NCBI RefSeq assembly: GCF_042652925.1
Contig: NZ_JBHSHC010000052.1
Location: forward strand, 38,209-102,208
Origin: Effusibacillus consociatus
GTDB lineage: Bacteria > Bacillota > Bacilli > Tumebacillales > Effusibacillaceae
Length of the DNA stretch: 64,000 bases
Reading direction: 5' to 3'
Shown: piece after piece, positions 7,092 through 16,528 of the stretch
How the letters are laid out: every line of letters begins with the position of its first letter
How positions within the stretch are numbered: position 1 is the first letter of the stretch
Program-made: the position numbers and the translations under genes
The notes under the pieces: generated by a model
What the model saw: only the letters and a program-made list of their open reading frames with translations
Database searches by the model: none
What the model was told of the DNA's origin: nothing

Positions 7092-10083
7092 TGGTCAAAC
7101 AATCAGTGTGGTCATGATCGCCAGAGACGAAGAACATAATATCGCCAGGGCTTTGAACAGTGTCAAGGAAGCTGTAGACGAGTTGATTGTGGTTGATACG
7201 GGGTCTGTTGATAAAACGGCGGAAATCGCCAAGTCGCTGGGAGCTAGGGTGACATTTTTCCCTTGGCGGGATGACTTCAGCGCGGCAAAAAATTTTGCGA
7301 TTGAACAGGCAAGCGGAGATTGGTTGCTGTTATTGGACGCGGATGATGAAATCCACCCGGAAGACTGTCACAAGATTCGGGAACTGCTGCAAGAACCGGA
7401 TGTCGATTGCTTCTATTTCGACACTCTGAGTTTTTATGGCGAAGTGAAAGGGTTGTATATTCGGATGCCGCAACCAAGGCTCATCCGAAATCGCCCGCAG
7501 TTCCGATTCTCCGGGAGAATCCATGAAACATTGAATTTACGGGGAGCCGTAACGGCTTTCAGAGAAATCCGAGTAAATCATTACGGTTATTTAAACAAGG
7601 AAATCGAGAGTAAACAGAAGATCAGACGGAATCGAATGCTCTTGGAACAAGAATTGGATGACCATCCGACTGCCCTGAATTATTTCTATCTTGCAACGGA
7701 AGATCTCCGTGCCGGTGACCATGACCAAGCGTTGAAACACTTCGAGAAATCGCAAGAATTATATGAGGCAGCCGGGTTGAAACCGCCGTCGGAAATGCTG
7801 AAGAAAAAAATCATTGCACTGCAGGAACTGGGAAGGTTCTTGCAAGTCCATACGGAAATTGAGTCGGCTCGGGAGATGTATCCGGATTATACGGACCTGA
7901 TTTTTTTGAAAGGGGAATGTTTGGAACGGCAGGGCAATCTCCCGCAAGCGATTGAAACCTATCAGGGATGCATTGAACAGGGAGAAACCCCGTATGTGTA
8001 CAGTTCGCTTTCCGGTGTTGGAACTTACACCGCTTATTATCGCATCGGGTACCTCCACTCGCGAATTGGAAACAACGAAGCGGCGATAAAGGCGTATCTT
8101 GAATCATTAAGGTGCAATACAGCTTATGTGCCGGCTGTTCATGCTTTGGCCGAAGTGCTGGTGAAGGATCGCTCCCGGGCGGAAGTAATCTCCTTTCTTC
8201 GTGAGCGTTTTGACATGAACGTTCCGGTGGCGAACCGGTATTTTGCGGAAGCATTCGTTAACGCAGGCGAATATCAGCTTGCTCTGCATTATGTCGACCA
8301 ATTTGAAAAAACAGGTTCTCCGGCGGATGATGAAATCGTTCTTTTGCGAGCCAGTTGCTTGATGTTTTCCGGTGGTTACGAACAGGCCATACGTCTCTTT
8401 GATTCGATTCCTCCTGACAGCCCCAAATTTTTGCGGGCATCTTTTTTCAAGTGCATCCATTGCTGGTTGAAACAAAACTTTGACCGGGCTGAAACAATTC
8501 TGAAAGGGCTTTTGCGGGAAAACCGATTTCCAGCTTACGAACTCGAGGTTTGTTTGACGGTCAATGAGATCTTAGTAGCAGGAGAAGTGGAGCTGCCGAA
8601 AAAGCTCTTTTCGGAAATCGATCATCTTGGGGAAAATGCGATCATTAGTCTGCTGGAACTCTTTGTATTGCTTGATAAAATCGACTGGGTGGCCAAGATC
8701 AGGATCCATTTTCCCGACCGGTTGCAGCAAACGGGACGGCTTGTGGAATTTATCAATCTCCTGCACAAACAGCAAAAGATTTCGGAAGCGGCACTCTGGT
8801 TGGAAAAAATAGGGGAAGAGGAACGCTCCAATCTTGAGATTGCATGTCTGCACGGTGAAATTTATCTGGCATCAGGATCCTATCATGAGGCCCAACGATG
8901 GTTTCAGCAAGTGCTGGCTCAATCTTCTTGCCATTTACGGGCGATGATTGGGATGTCCCAAATCTCGTATGGCTATTATCTTGAATCTCTGAAGAGAATC
9001 AAGCAAAACCGCATCAGTCTTTGCATGATTGTAAAAAATGAGGAGAAATATCTGGCAGGGGCTTTGCAGAGTGTACAGGGGATCGTGGAGGAAATGATTG
9101 TTGTGGATACGGGGTCGGAAGATGGAACCGTCAAGATCGCACAAGAGATGGGAGCTCAAGTGCTCCATTTCGCATGGAACGGGAATTTTGCTGATGCCAG
9201 AAACTTTGCGCTTGAAAAAGCGTCCTGCGAATGGATATTGATGTTGGATGCGGATGAACGGCTGGATCCGGAGGGGAAGGGGCGATTGTCGGATTTGGTT
9301 TCGAATCCGGAAATTGACGGATATTTTTTGACGGTGAAAAGCGGGATCGACGAGTCTTATACAGTTGTTGACCGACGGCTTTCCTTTTTCAGAAACAAGC
9401 GGGAGTACCGATTTGAGGGAGCGATTCATGAACAAATTCCGCCCGGAAAGTTTTGGGTTGCCGGAAAACGGCTGGAAATCGCTGATGTGGTAATCCGTCA
9501 CGAAGGGTATCTGGACAGCGTGATGCGGGAGAAACACAAGCTGCAAAGGAACCTGGCGATCATTCAAAAACAGCTTCAATCAGAACCTGAAAACCCTTTT
9601 TACCATTACTGTCTCGCGGTTGAGCTGATGCAGCAGGAGCAATACGGGAAAGCGGCTGAACATCTCGATTTTTCATTGCAGCAATGGACGGCTGCACAGC
9701 CGCAAACTCCCGATGCGATTTGCAAGATCGCCCAATGTTATTTGATGGAGAAACAGTATAAAAAATCGGAACGGTGGCTGCGAAAGGGAATTGAACTGTT
9801 TCCGGATTTTCCCGATCTGCACTATTTTCTTGGAATCTGTTTTCTTGCGCAAGGCAATTGGCTGGAATCGGCTGAGAGTTTGCAAACTTGCCTTCAGTTG
9901 GGCAGTACTCCTCCACACTACAACAGTTTTGAGGGAGTGACCTCTTTCCATGTCTATCATGGTTTGGCGATTGGCAGGTTTCAAATCGTCAAAGAAGTGC
10001 TGGAACTGGGGCTGCTCCGTTTTCCGGAATCGATATTTTTACAAGAAAAGATGAGTCAACTCAAACAAGCGGGAATGTTATGA
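7078..10083 (+). CDS. Double-module TPR glycosyltransferase (GT2-TPR-GT2-TPR)
   Basis: A 1001-residue protein that contains two complete copies of the GT2 plus TPR unit. Module 1 has VMIARDEEHNIARALNSV near residue 12, VDTGSVDKT near 39 and DADDE near 87, then TPR repeats to about residue 630. Module 2 has LCMIVKNEEKYLAGALQSVQ near 648, VDTGSEDGT near 676 and DADER near 723, then further TPR repeats. Both nucleotide- and metal-binding motifs are intact, so both may be active. The simplest origin is fusion of tandem duplicates of genes like the two upstream. The ATG at 7078 has GAGGAGG before it and overlaps the previous gene by 14 bases. It could extend a glycan by two steps or modify two sites of one repetitive acceptor. 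Confidence 0.85.
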   Translation: MLGDNGQTISVVMIARDEEHNIARALNSVKEAVDELIVVDTGSVDKTAEIAKSLGARVTFFPWRDDFSAAKNFAIEQASGDWLLLLDADDEIHPEDCHKIRELLQEPDVDCFYFDTLSFYGEVKGLYIRMPQPRLIRNRPQFRFSGRIHETLNLRGAVTAFREIRVNHYGYLNKEIESKQKIRRNRMLLEQELDDHPTALNYFYLATEDLRAGDHDQALKHFEKSQELYEAAGLKPPSEMLKKKIIALQELGRFLQVHTEIESAREMYPDYTDLIFLKGECLERQGNLPQAIETYQGCIEQGETPYVYSSLSGVGTYTAYYRIGYLHSRIGNNEAAIKAYLESLRCNTAYVPAVHALAEVLVKDRSRAEVISFLRERFDMNVPVANRYFAEAFVNAGEYQLALHYVDQFEKTGSPADDEIVLLRASCLMFSGGYEQAIRLFDSIPPDSPKFLRASFFKCIHCWLKQNFDRAETILKGLLRENRFPAYELEVCLTVNEILVAGEVELPKKLFSEIDHLGENAIISLLELFVLLDKIDWVAKIRIHFPDRLQQTGRLVEFINLLHKQQKISEAALWLEKIGEEERSNLEIACLHGEIYLASGSYHEAQRWFQQVLAQSSCHLRAMIGMSQISYGYYLESLKRIKQNRISLCMIVKNEEKYLAGALQSVQGIVEEMIVVDTGSEDGTVKIAQEMGAQVLHFAWNGNFADARNFALEKASCEWILMLDADERLDPEGKGRLSDLVSNPEIDGYFLTVKSGIDESYTVVDRRLSFFRNKREYRFEGAIHEQIPPGKFWVAGKRLEIADVVIRHEGYLDSVMREKHKLQRNLAIIQKQLQSEPENPFYHYCLAVELMQQEQYGKAAEHLDFSLQQWTAAQPQTPDAICKIAQCYLMEKQYKKSERWLRKGIELFPDFPDLHYFLGICFLAQGNWLESAESLQTCLQLGSTPPHYNSFEGVTSFHVYHGLAIGRFQIVKEVLELGLLRFPESIFLQEKMSQLKQAGML

Positions 10084-10107
10084 CACAAGAGCGGGAGAGT
10101 GACCGGA

Positions 10108-11076
10108 TTGACTCGTTTAAAAATCCTTTTTGTGAATATGTTGTATGATTACGGGGATCCCCGGCGGGGCTACGGATTGGAACTGATTGCCTATGATACG
10201 CTGCATCGGATGGGACATCAGTTGGTTCCTTTTCATTATGATGTGTTAATGGCGGAATATGGCCGGGAGAAAATGAATGAAATGCTGCTTCAGACCGCAA
10301 TCAAGGAAAAACCTGATTGTATGTTTGTCAGTCTTTCCGAGAATCAACTGGATCCGGAAGTCATCCATCAGATCAGCTTTAACACGGATACCATAACGTT
10401 TAACTGGTGTGCTGACGACCATTGGCGATTGGGTTATACCCTGGCGTGGGCCCCACATTTCAACTGGATGGTGACAACCAGCGCTGCGGCAGTCCCTGTT
10501 TATCATCAGGCCGGGTATTCGAACGTGATCAAATCCCAGTGGGGCTGCAATCCCGCGATTCATCAAAAGTTGAACCTGCCCAAAATCTATGATGTGACCT
10601 TTATTGGAATGCCTCACGGCAATCGTGTGGAAATGCTGCAAGCATTGGTCGATGCGGGATTCAATGTTCATGTTTGGGGAGCCGGATGGGCGACGGGACG
10701 GGTATCGATCGGTGAAATGGTCCGAATCTTTAATCAGACGAAGATCAATTTGAATTTCAGCAAGGCTTCAGTGGCAGATATTCTGCAAATCAAAGCCAGA
10801 GATTTTGAGGTTCCCGGATGTGGCGGATTGTTAATGACGGGGTATAACGATGAATTATCTGAATATTATGAGTTCGGAAAAGAAGTGGTCACGTATCGGG
10901 ATCAATCGGAATTGATCGAGAAAATCCGGTATTACCTTACGCACGAAGAAGAACGGGACCGGATCGCGGAAGCCGGTTACAACAGGGCTGTTCGGGATCA
11001 TTCGTACAACAGGCGGTTTGATCAGATCTTTCGGGAAATGGGGTTGTATGGGTCCGACCGGGGGGGATTGGGGTGA
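10108..11076 (+). CDS. CgeB-like glycosyltransferase
   Basis: A 322-residue protein resembling the CgeB/DUF3880-type glycosyltransferases (GT-B fold). It has an N-terminal ILFVNMLYDYGDPRRGYGLE segment and FNWCADDHWR. The C-terminal part has KARDFEVPGCGGLLMT, then YRDQSELIEKIRYYL and ERDRIAEAGYNRA, the typical donor-binding half. In Bacillus, CgeB belongs to a sporulation locus that affects the outer spore surface; this is family knowledge and is not shown here. The TTG at 10108 is favoured because GGGAG lies about ten bases upstream; a GTG at 10099 would sit on top of that site. Its stop overlaps the next start (GTGA). Confidence 0.85.
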   Translation: MTRLKILFVNMLYDYGDPRRGYGLELIAYDTLHRMGHQLVPFHYDVLMAEYGREKMNEMLLQTAIKEKPDCMFVSLSENQLDPEVIHQISFNTDTITFNWCADDHWRLGYTLAWAPHFNWMVTTSAAAVPVYHQAGYSNVIKSQWGCNPAIHQKLNLPKIYDVTFIGMPHGNRVEMLQALVDAGFNVHVWGAGWATGRVSIGEMVRIFNQTKINLNFSKASVADILQIKARDFEVPGCGGLLMTGYNDELSEYYEFGKEVVTYRDQSELIEKIRYYLTHEEERDRIAEAGYNRAVRDHSYNRRFDQIFREMGLYGSDRGGLG

Positions 11077-12395
11077 AACATCCTTTTCTGTCGGTTTGCA
11101 TTCCCAATTACAACAGGGCAGCATCCTTAGGGGAAACTTTGAACAGTATCCTTAGCCAAACCTATCAGGATTATGAAATTGTGGTTGTCGATAATCACTC
11201 TGAAGACAATATGGAAGAGGTGATCGGAACATTTCAGGATCAACGGATCCGGTTTGTCCGTAATGAATGGAATATCGGGGCGGCGAAGAATCTTAACCGC
11301 TGCGTGTTGGAGTCGCGAGGAAACTATATCAAAATCCTTAATTCGGGAGATGTTTTTACAGGTACCGATGCTCTGGAAAAAATGGTGGAAGCCACCCGCA
11401 ATTATCCTGATGCCGCCATCATTGCATGCGGATACAGGCATCCCGACGGGTCAACTCCCTTTTCGCTTCCCTTTGACTTGCTGCGGCGTAAAGGTTTCAG
11501 TACGGTAAGGGAAGTGATGAACATCCATATGTTTGGATTGCCAAGCGTTTGGATGATCAAAAAAGATACATTTCCTTATACGGGCTTGTTCATTGATTCA
11601 CCGATTTGTCATGCTGATCTGGTTATGAAAATGGCCTATTATTTTGATTTGTACGCGATTTCGGAACCTTTGGTCGAACATCGGGGCGAGGCCGGAGGCG
11701 GGTCTTCCTCTATGGGTGAAACGATGAACAGATGGGAATTCATGCGGTTTCGGGTGCTCGAACAATTGCCGTTTTATTCCCGGCTGTCAAGTGAACAGAA
11801 GGCTGTGTTAAGTTCCTTTCTCCAAATCAAATTGATGAGCCGGATTCGGACTTTTATTATCGGCGAAGCTTACCATCACGCACTTCAGAGCGCGCTCGAC
11901 ATACTGAAGGCGGATCCTCATCTTCCATTCTTTTACGGAGAGGATCGGGAAAAAGTGCTGGAACTGCTGCTGGATCAATTGGTGCATCGCAGGAAACCCA
12001 ACGAAATCATCGATTTCATGGGTACCCAACAATTCAGCAGACCCTATGCCGATTTGTTTCAGTATGGTTTCGGCCTGAATTATCAATTATATCGCCTGGA
12101 CCAGAAACTGAAAGAAACTTCCAAAAAAATAGCGGTCGTCGGTACAGGATATTTGACAAAAGTCATATTGCAATGTTTTCCGGAGCTTAAAAACCGCATT
12201 GCATCTATCGTGGACACTGGCACCGATCTGCAGTTGCTGGAAGGGATACCTGTTACAAAAGATGCAACACTTAATTTTCACGATACTTTTGTGATTATCG
12301 CTTCTGACGATTATGTGCGGTTTCACAGATATGAACTGATCAGAAACGGACTGATTGAAGGAGAACATTTTCTGCCGGCGTTGGAAGATCTCTGA
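11073..12395 (+). CDS. Family 2 glycosyltransferase with C-terminal Rossmann-like domain
   Basis: A 440-residue protein. The N-terminal 100 residues are a classical GT2 domain: SVCIPNYNRAASLGETLNSI, then VVDNHSEDN and a K-I-L-N-S-G-D motif where DxD is expected. The middle 200 residues are helical and unassigned. The last 90 residues begin KKIAVVGTGYLTKVIL, a glycine-rich beta-alpha-beta nucleotide-binding start, and end FVIIASDDYVRFHRYELIRNG. This appended domain could bind a nucleotide sugar or cofactor. It is a tandem paralog of the next gene, where the equivalent motif reads K-F-L-H-S-D-D. The Asp-poor variant here may reduce activity. Start GTG at 11073 is coupled to the previous stop. 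Confidence 0.8.
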   Translation: MKHPFLSVCIPNYNRAASLGETLNSILSQTYQDYEIVVVDNHSEDNMEEVIGTFQDQRIRFVRNEWNIGAAKNLNRCVLESRGNYIKILNSGDVFTGTDALEKMVEATRNYPDAAIIACGYRHPDGSTPFSLPFDLLRRKGFSTVREVMNIHMFGLPSVWMIKKDTFPYTGLFIDSPICHADLVMKMAYYFDLYAISEPLVEHRGEAGGGSSSMGETMNRWEFMRFRVLEQLPFYSRLSSEQKAVLSSFLQIKLMSRIRTFIIGEAYHHALQSALDILKADPHLPFFYGEDREKVLELLLDQLVHRRKPNEIIDFMGTQQFSRPYADLFQYGFGLNYQLYRLDQKLKETSKKIAVVGTGYLTKVILQCFPELKNRIASIVDTGTDLQLLEGIPVTKDATLNFHDTFVIIASDDYVRFHRYELIRNGLIEGEHFLPALEDL

Positions 12396-12427
12396 AGCTA
12401 TCAACTTCTCTGAGGAGACGGATTGAG

Positions 12428-13708
12428 ATGGAAAACCCAATGATTTCCGTTTGTATACCGACATATAACAGGGCAATGCATATCGGGGATACACTGAACA
12501 GCATTCTGAAACAAACCTTCGGGGACTTTGAAATCATCGTGATCGACAATCATTCGGATGACGATACGGAAGAAATCATCACTTCATTTCAGGATAACCG
12601 GATCCGGTTTCTGCGCAACGACTGGAATGTGGGAGCGGCGAGGAATGCGAATCGCTGCATGATGGAGTTCAAGGGGAAATATATCAAGTTTCTGCATTCC
12701 GATGATGTATTTATTGCCGACGATGCTTTGCAAAAGATGTACCACGCCGCTTCGAAACACCCCCAGGCAGCCTTGATTACCTGCGGATACCGGTTTGGCG
12801 AATCCCATGTGTTGACCGTACCGTTTGACCTATTGCGGCCGAAAGGTTTCAGCACTGTCCGACAGGCGATGAATATCCATTCTTTCGGATTGCCGAGCGA
12901 ATGGATGATCCGCGGGGATGCCCTGTCATATACCGGATTGTCCATCGATTCCCCGATTGGCGATGTGGATTTGGTTATGAAACTGGTTTATTATTTCGAT
13001 TCCTGCGCAGTCTCCGACTTATTGGTCGAACATCGCTTCTACGGAGACAATGATACGGGGGCCGCGGCCAAGATGAACGGCTGGGAATTCATGCGGTTTC
13101 GCGCTTTGCGGGAATTGCCTTTTTCAGATCAGTTGTCGGGCGGGATGAAGGCGATTTTAAGTTCATTTCTCCATATGTCACTAATGAGCAAAATAAAGGA
13201 TGCCATCCTAAACGAAAACTATCATCTGGCGATCCAGGGAATCCTGGACCTGCTGAAGACCGACCCCCACCTTCACGAGTTTAAGGGGGAAGACCGGGAA
13301 CGGGTGCTGCAATTGCTTCTTGATCGATTGATTTACCGGAAGACGCCTGGAGAAATCATCGATTATATGGGCAGGCAGCATTTCAGCAAACCTTATCGCG
13401 ATTTCTTTGAATACGGGCTGGCTTTTAACTACCAAATCTATCAGTTGGCAGACAAGCTCAAGCTGAGCGGAAAAAAGATTTGCGTCATCGGCACGGGCAG
13501 ATTAATGGAAATGTTTCTGAAAGCATTTCCGGGGCTTAAAGATAGGATTGATTCGATTGTCGAGTTCAGCCATCTGTTGACACTCGATTTCAGCAAGAAC
13601 TTTTTCATTCTGGCTTCAGACTCCGCTTTGTGCACTCACAGGTATGAAATGATCAGGGCGGGATTGATCGAAGGAGAACATTTTCTGCCTATTCTTGAAT
13701 TAATATAA
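12428..13708 (+). CDS. Family 2 glycosyltransferase with C-terminal Rossmann-like domain (tandem paralog)
   Basis: A 426-residue protein similar along its whole length to the preceding gene: the same SVCIPTYNRA start, VIDNHSDDD, an intact H-S-D-D in the metal-site region, the shared FGLPSEWMI and the same EFMRF block. It ends with a KKICVIGTGRLMEMFL nucleotide-binding-like domain and a similar EGEHFLP terminus. The two genes arose by tandem duplication and have since diverged. The ATG has GAGGAG upstream. Differences concentrate in the middle segment and at the putative active site, so the pair may add the same sugar to different sites or one copy may be losing function. Confidence 0.85.
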   Translation: MENPMISVCIPTYNRAMHIGDTLNSILKQTFGDFEIIVIDNHSDDDTEEIITSFQDNRIRFLRNDWNVGAARNANRCMMEFKGKYIKFLHSDDVFIADDALQKMYHAASKHPQAALITCGYRFGESHVLTVPFDLLRPKGFSTVRQAMNIHSFGLPSEWMIRGDALSYTGLSIDSPIGDVDLVMKLVYYFDSCAVSDLLVEHRFYGDNDTGAAAKMNGWEFMRFRALRELPFSDQLSGGMKAILSSFLHMSLMSKIKDAILNENYHLAIQGILDLLKTDPHLHEFKGEDRERVLQLLLDRLIYRKTPGEIIDYMGRQHFSKPYRDFFEYGLAFNYQIYQLADKLKLSGKKICVIGTGRLMEMFLKAFPGLKDRIDSIVEFSHLLTLDFSKNFFILASDSALCTHRYEMIRAGLIEGEHFLPILELI

Positions 13709-13769
13709 TCTCCGTCTCCAGAGGAGAAAGAATGGATTTTGAGTGTCGCCCTAAAGGAGGTGGAACAGA

Positions 13770-16466
13770 TTGAACGATATTATTACCGTGTCAAAACATA
13801 TCAATGCCCAGTGCCATTCCATTCAGGAGGCTGTTCAAAGAGCCGCTCCGGGCTCAACAATCATTGTATATCCGGGTGTGTATCATGAAATGATCAGAAT
13901 CGACAAACATGTGGAGATCATTGGTGATGGTCCTGTGGATGAAATCATTCTCGCGATTTCAGATTCGAATTGCATTATGATGCAAACCGATTATGCTGTC
14001 ATCCGGGGATTCACAATACGTCAGGAAAGCGGCGGAGACAAAGCGGCTGTTGCCATTCCTTGCGGACAGCTTGTGCTTGAGAATTGCGACATCAGTGCAA
14101 AGGCCGGCGCTGGCATAAGCATTTCCGGCAATGCGAATCCTCTTATTCACCGCTGCCGGATTCACGAAGGGCAAGAAGCAGGAATTTATGTGTATGACAA
14201 CGGACGGGGAATTTTGGAGGAATGTCAAATATTCGGCCATGAACACCCGAATGTGGAAATTGCCGGCGGGGGAAATCCAATCTTTCGGCGCTGTCGGATC
14301 TTCCATGGAAAAAATGCCGGTATTTATGCATATGAAGACGGGCTGGGGACCTTCCAGGAATGTGAGATATTCGGGCATGTCCTTGCGGAAGCAGCCATCT
14401 CCCGGGGAGCCAACCCGGTTTTTAAGAACTGCAGAATTCACAGCGGAAACGATGCGGGGGTGTTTGTCGTTGACAACGCGCAGGGAACACTTGAAGACTG
14501 CGATATATTCGGCCATCGTGTTTGCGGTGTCGTGATCAAACAAAACGGCAGAGCGCTGTTCCGGCGCTGCCGGATTCGGGATGGTGAGGGTATCGGCGTC
14601 TGGGTGAGTGAAAATGGGTTTGGGACACTGGAGGATTGTGATATCTCCGGACACAGAGGTCTTGGCATAACGGTCAGAGACAAAGAGAGTCGATTAACGA
14701 TACACAGGTGCCGGATTGAAGACAAGGTGGATATTGTTTCATCTGATTCGCCTCAGACGGAAAGCGCTTTGACTCAGAATAAAGATGAGCTCGAAACTCT
14801 CTTGAATGAACTGGAGCACTATATCGGTTTGGAGAATGTCAAACAGTCGATTCATGACCTGATCGATTATCTTCAGTATGTCCGGGATCGTAAACGTCTG
14901 GGAGTGAAAACATCTGATACGATCTCACTTCACAGTATTTTTTTAGGAAATCCGGGAACAGGGAAAACGACCATCGCCAGGTTGCTTGGAAGAATTTTTA
15001 AAGCTATGGGATTGCTTGAAATGGGGCATGTCGTGGAAGTGGATCGCCCGGCCCTGATTGCTGAATATGTTGGACAAACCGCCATCAAAACAGAAAAAAT
15101 CATTCATGAGGCGATGGGCGGAGTGTTGTTTATTGATGAAGCCTACACGCTGGCAAAACACCTTACCTCCAATGATTACGGTCAAGAAGCGATTGATGTG
15201 ATCCTGAAAAGAATGGAAGACTCCGGCGGTCAGTTTGTCGTTATTGCTGCAGGGTATCCTGAAGAAATGCAGGCCTTTATCGAATCAAACCCAGGTTTAA
15301 AAGACCGCTTTAAAAATTATTTTTGTTTCCAGGACTACACTCCTGATGAAATGATCAGAATTGCCCAGATGATGGCCCAAAAAGAAGAGTATACCTTCAG
15401 CCCGCAAGCGGAAGAGTTGTTAAGGGAAGAATTTATCTGTTTGTACAGAAAGAGAGACAAATTTTTCGGAAATGCCCGTTTGGTTCGTAAATATATTGAA
15501 AACATCAAGATTCACCATGCCAAACGGTGTTCGAAATTACTCAAAGAACAACGGACTCGAGAAGTTATGACAACGATTCTGGCGGAAGATGTTGAAGGGA
15601 TTCTCACATCAGTTCCTTCCAAAACAGTCTCAATCCCAATTAATGAGAAACGTTTATCAGAACTGCTCGAGCAACTTAACAGGATGATCGGCCTGGAATC
15701 TGTAAAAAAGAGTGTATCAGAACTTGTTAAGCTGGTTCGGTATTATAAGGAGGAGGAGAGAGATGTTACGGGAAAGTTTTCCCCGCACCTGCTGTTCTTA
15801 GGAAATCCGGGAACAGGAAAAACAACTGTTGCACGCTTGCTCAGCGAAATTTATGCAGCTCTTGGCGTACTGCCAAAAGGCCATCTGGTTGAAACTTCAC
15901 GAGAAGAATTGATTGGTGCTTGGATGGGCCATACCGAAGAAAAAATGAAAAAGGTGATTGATGAGGCAATCGGTGGAGTCCTGTTTATAGACGAAGCCTA
16001 TACATTAAAACCCGCCTTCAATCATGATTATGGGCAATTAGCCATCGATATCCTCTTAAAGCGGATGGAGGATGAACGAGGAAAATTGGTAGTGATTGCT
16101 GCTGGCTATCCGGAAAAGATGGAGCAATTTATAGAAAGCAATCCCGGATTACGATCGCGTTTCAGTCGTGAAATCATATTTGAAGACTATGATCCTGATG
16201 AACTGATGAGTATTACCGAATTGATGCTAATTGAGCAGGGGTATCGACTGGCTGAAGATGTTTTGGAACAGTTGCTGAAGTATTATCAGGATGCATATCA
16301 AAACCGTGGATCAAATTTTGGCAATGGCCGTCTTGTGCGAAACATCGTGGAAGAAGCGGTTAAAAATGCTACACTGAGGTTGGCTGAACTTCCTCCGGGA
16401 GGTCGCAGGCATGAAAATGCTTATGTAATCCATAGAAGCGATATAGGGTTTCTGAAGAATGATTAA
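13770..16466 (+). CDS. Right-handed beta-helix protein fused to two CbxX/SpoVK-type AAA+ domains
   Basis: An 898-residue protein. Residues about 10-330 are short repeats with CRI/CDI strands (for example HRCRIHEGQEAGIYVYDNG and ECQIFGHE), typical of a pectate-lyase-like parallel beta-helix. Two AAA+ ATPase domains of the CbxX/CfxQ family follow. Walker A GNPGTGKTT lies near residues 393 and 680, and Walker B VLFIDEAYTL near 454 and 736. SpoVK of Bacillus is a single-domain member of the same family. The beta-helix may dock on a sugar or repetitive surface protein while the ATPases remodel it; this is inference. The TTG start is set by a near-perfect AAAGGAGGTGG at 13753-13763. It is the last gene of the operon, before a strong terminator. 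Confidence 0.85.
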   Translation: MNDIITVSKHINAQCHSIQEAVQRAAPGSTIIVYPGVYHEMIRIDKHVEIIGDGPVDEIILAISDSNCIMMQTDYAVIRGFTIRQESGGDKAAVAIPCGQLVLENCDISAKAGAGISISGNANPLIHRCRIHEGQEAGIYVYDNGRGILEECQIFGHEHPNVEIAGGGNPIFRRCRIFHGKNAGIYAYEDGLGTFQECEIFGHVLAEAAISRGANPVFKNCRIHSGNDAGVFVVDNAQGTLEDCDIFGHRVCGVVIKQNGRALFRRCRIRDGEGIGVWVSENGFGTLEDCDISGHRGLGITVRDKESRLTIHRCRIEDKVDIVSSDSPQTESALTQNKDELETLLNELEHYIGLENVKQSIHDLIDYLQYVRDRKRLGVKTSDTISLHSIFLGNPGTGKTTIARLLGRIFKAMGLLEMGHVVEVDRPALIAEYVGQTAIKTEKIIHEAMGGVLFIDEAYTLAKHLTSNDYGQEAIDVILKRMEDSGGQFVVIAAGYPEEMQAFIESNPGLKDRFKNYFCFQDYTPDEMIRIAQMMAQKEEYTFSPQAEELLREEFICLYRKRDKFFGNARLVRKYIENIKIHHAKRCSKLLKEQRTREVMTTILAEDVEGILTSVPSKTVSIPINEKRLSELLEQLNRMIGLESVKKSVSELVKLVRYYKEEERDVTGKFSPHLLFLGNPGTGKTTVARLLSEIYAALGVLPKGHLVETSREELIGAWMGHTEEKMKKVIDEAIGGVLFIDEAYTLKPAFNHDYGQLAIDILLKRMEDERGKLVVIAAGYPEKMEQFIESNPGLRSRFSREIIFEDYDPDELMSITELMLIEQGYRLAEDVLEQLLKYYQDAYQNRGSNFGNGRLVRNIVEEAVKNATLRLAELPPGGRRHENAYVIHRSDIGFLKND

Positions 16467-16487
16467 CAAAACAAAACAAAGCAAAAA

Positions 16488-16528
16488 CACCTCCGTCGGT
16501 TTTTTGGGTTCGGAGGTCAAGTTTTTTT
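16488..16528. terminator. Bidirectional terminator closing the glycosyltransferase operon
   Basis: The stem ACCTCCG (16489-16495) pairs with CGGAGGT (16511-16517). A T-run follows on the plus strand, and an A-rich stretch precedes it, which serves as a T-run on the minus strand. It sits between convergent genes and overlaps the end of the minus-strand gene. Confidence 0.8.

Noticed and set aside
13959..14654. 231-codon minus-strand open frame
   Set aside because: Antisense of the repetitive beta-helix coding sequence; the open frame results from its biased codon use.
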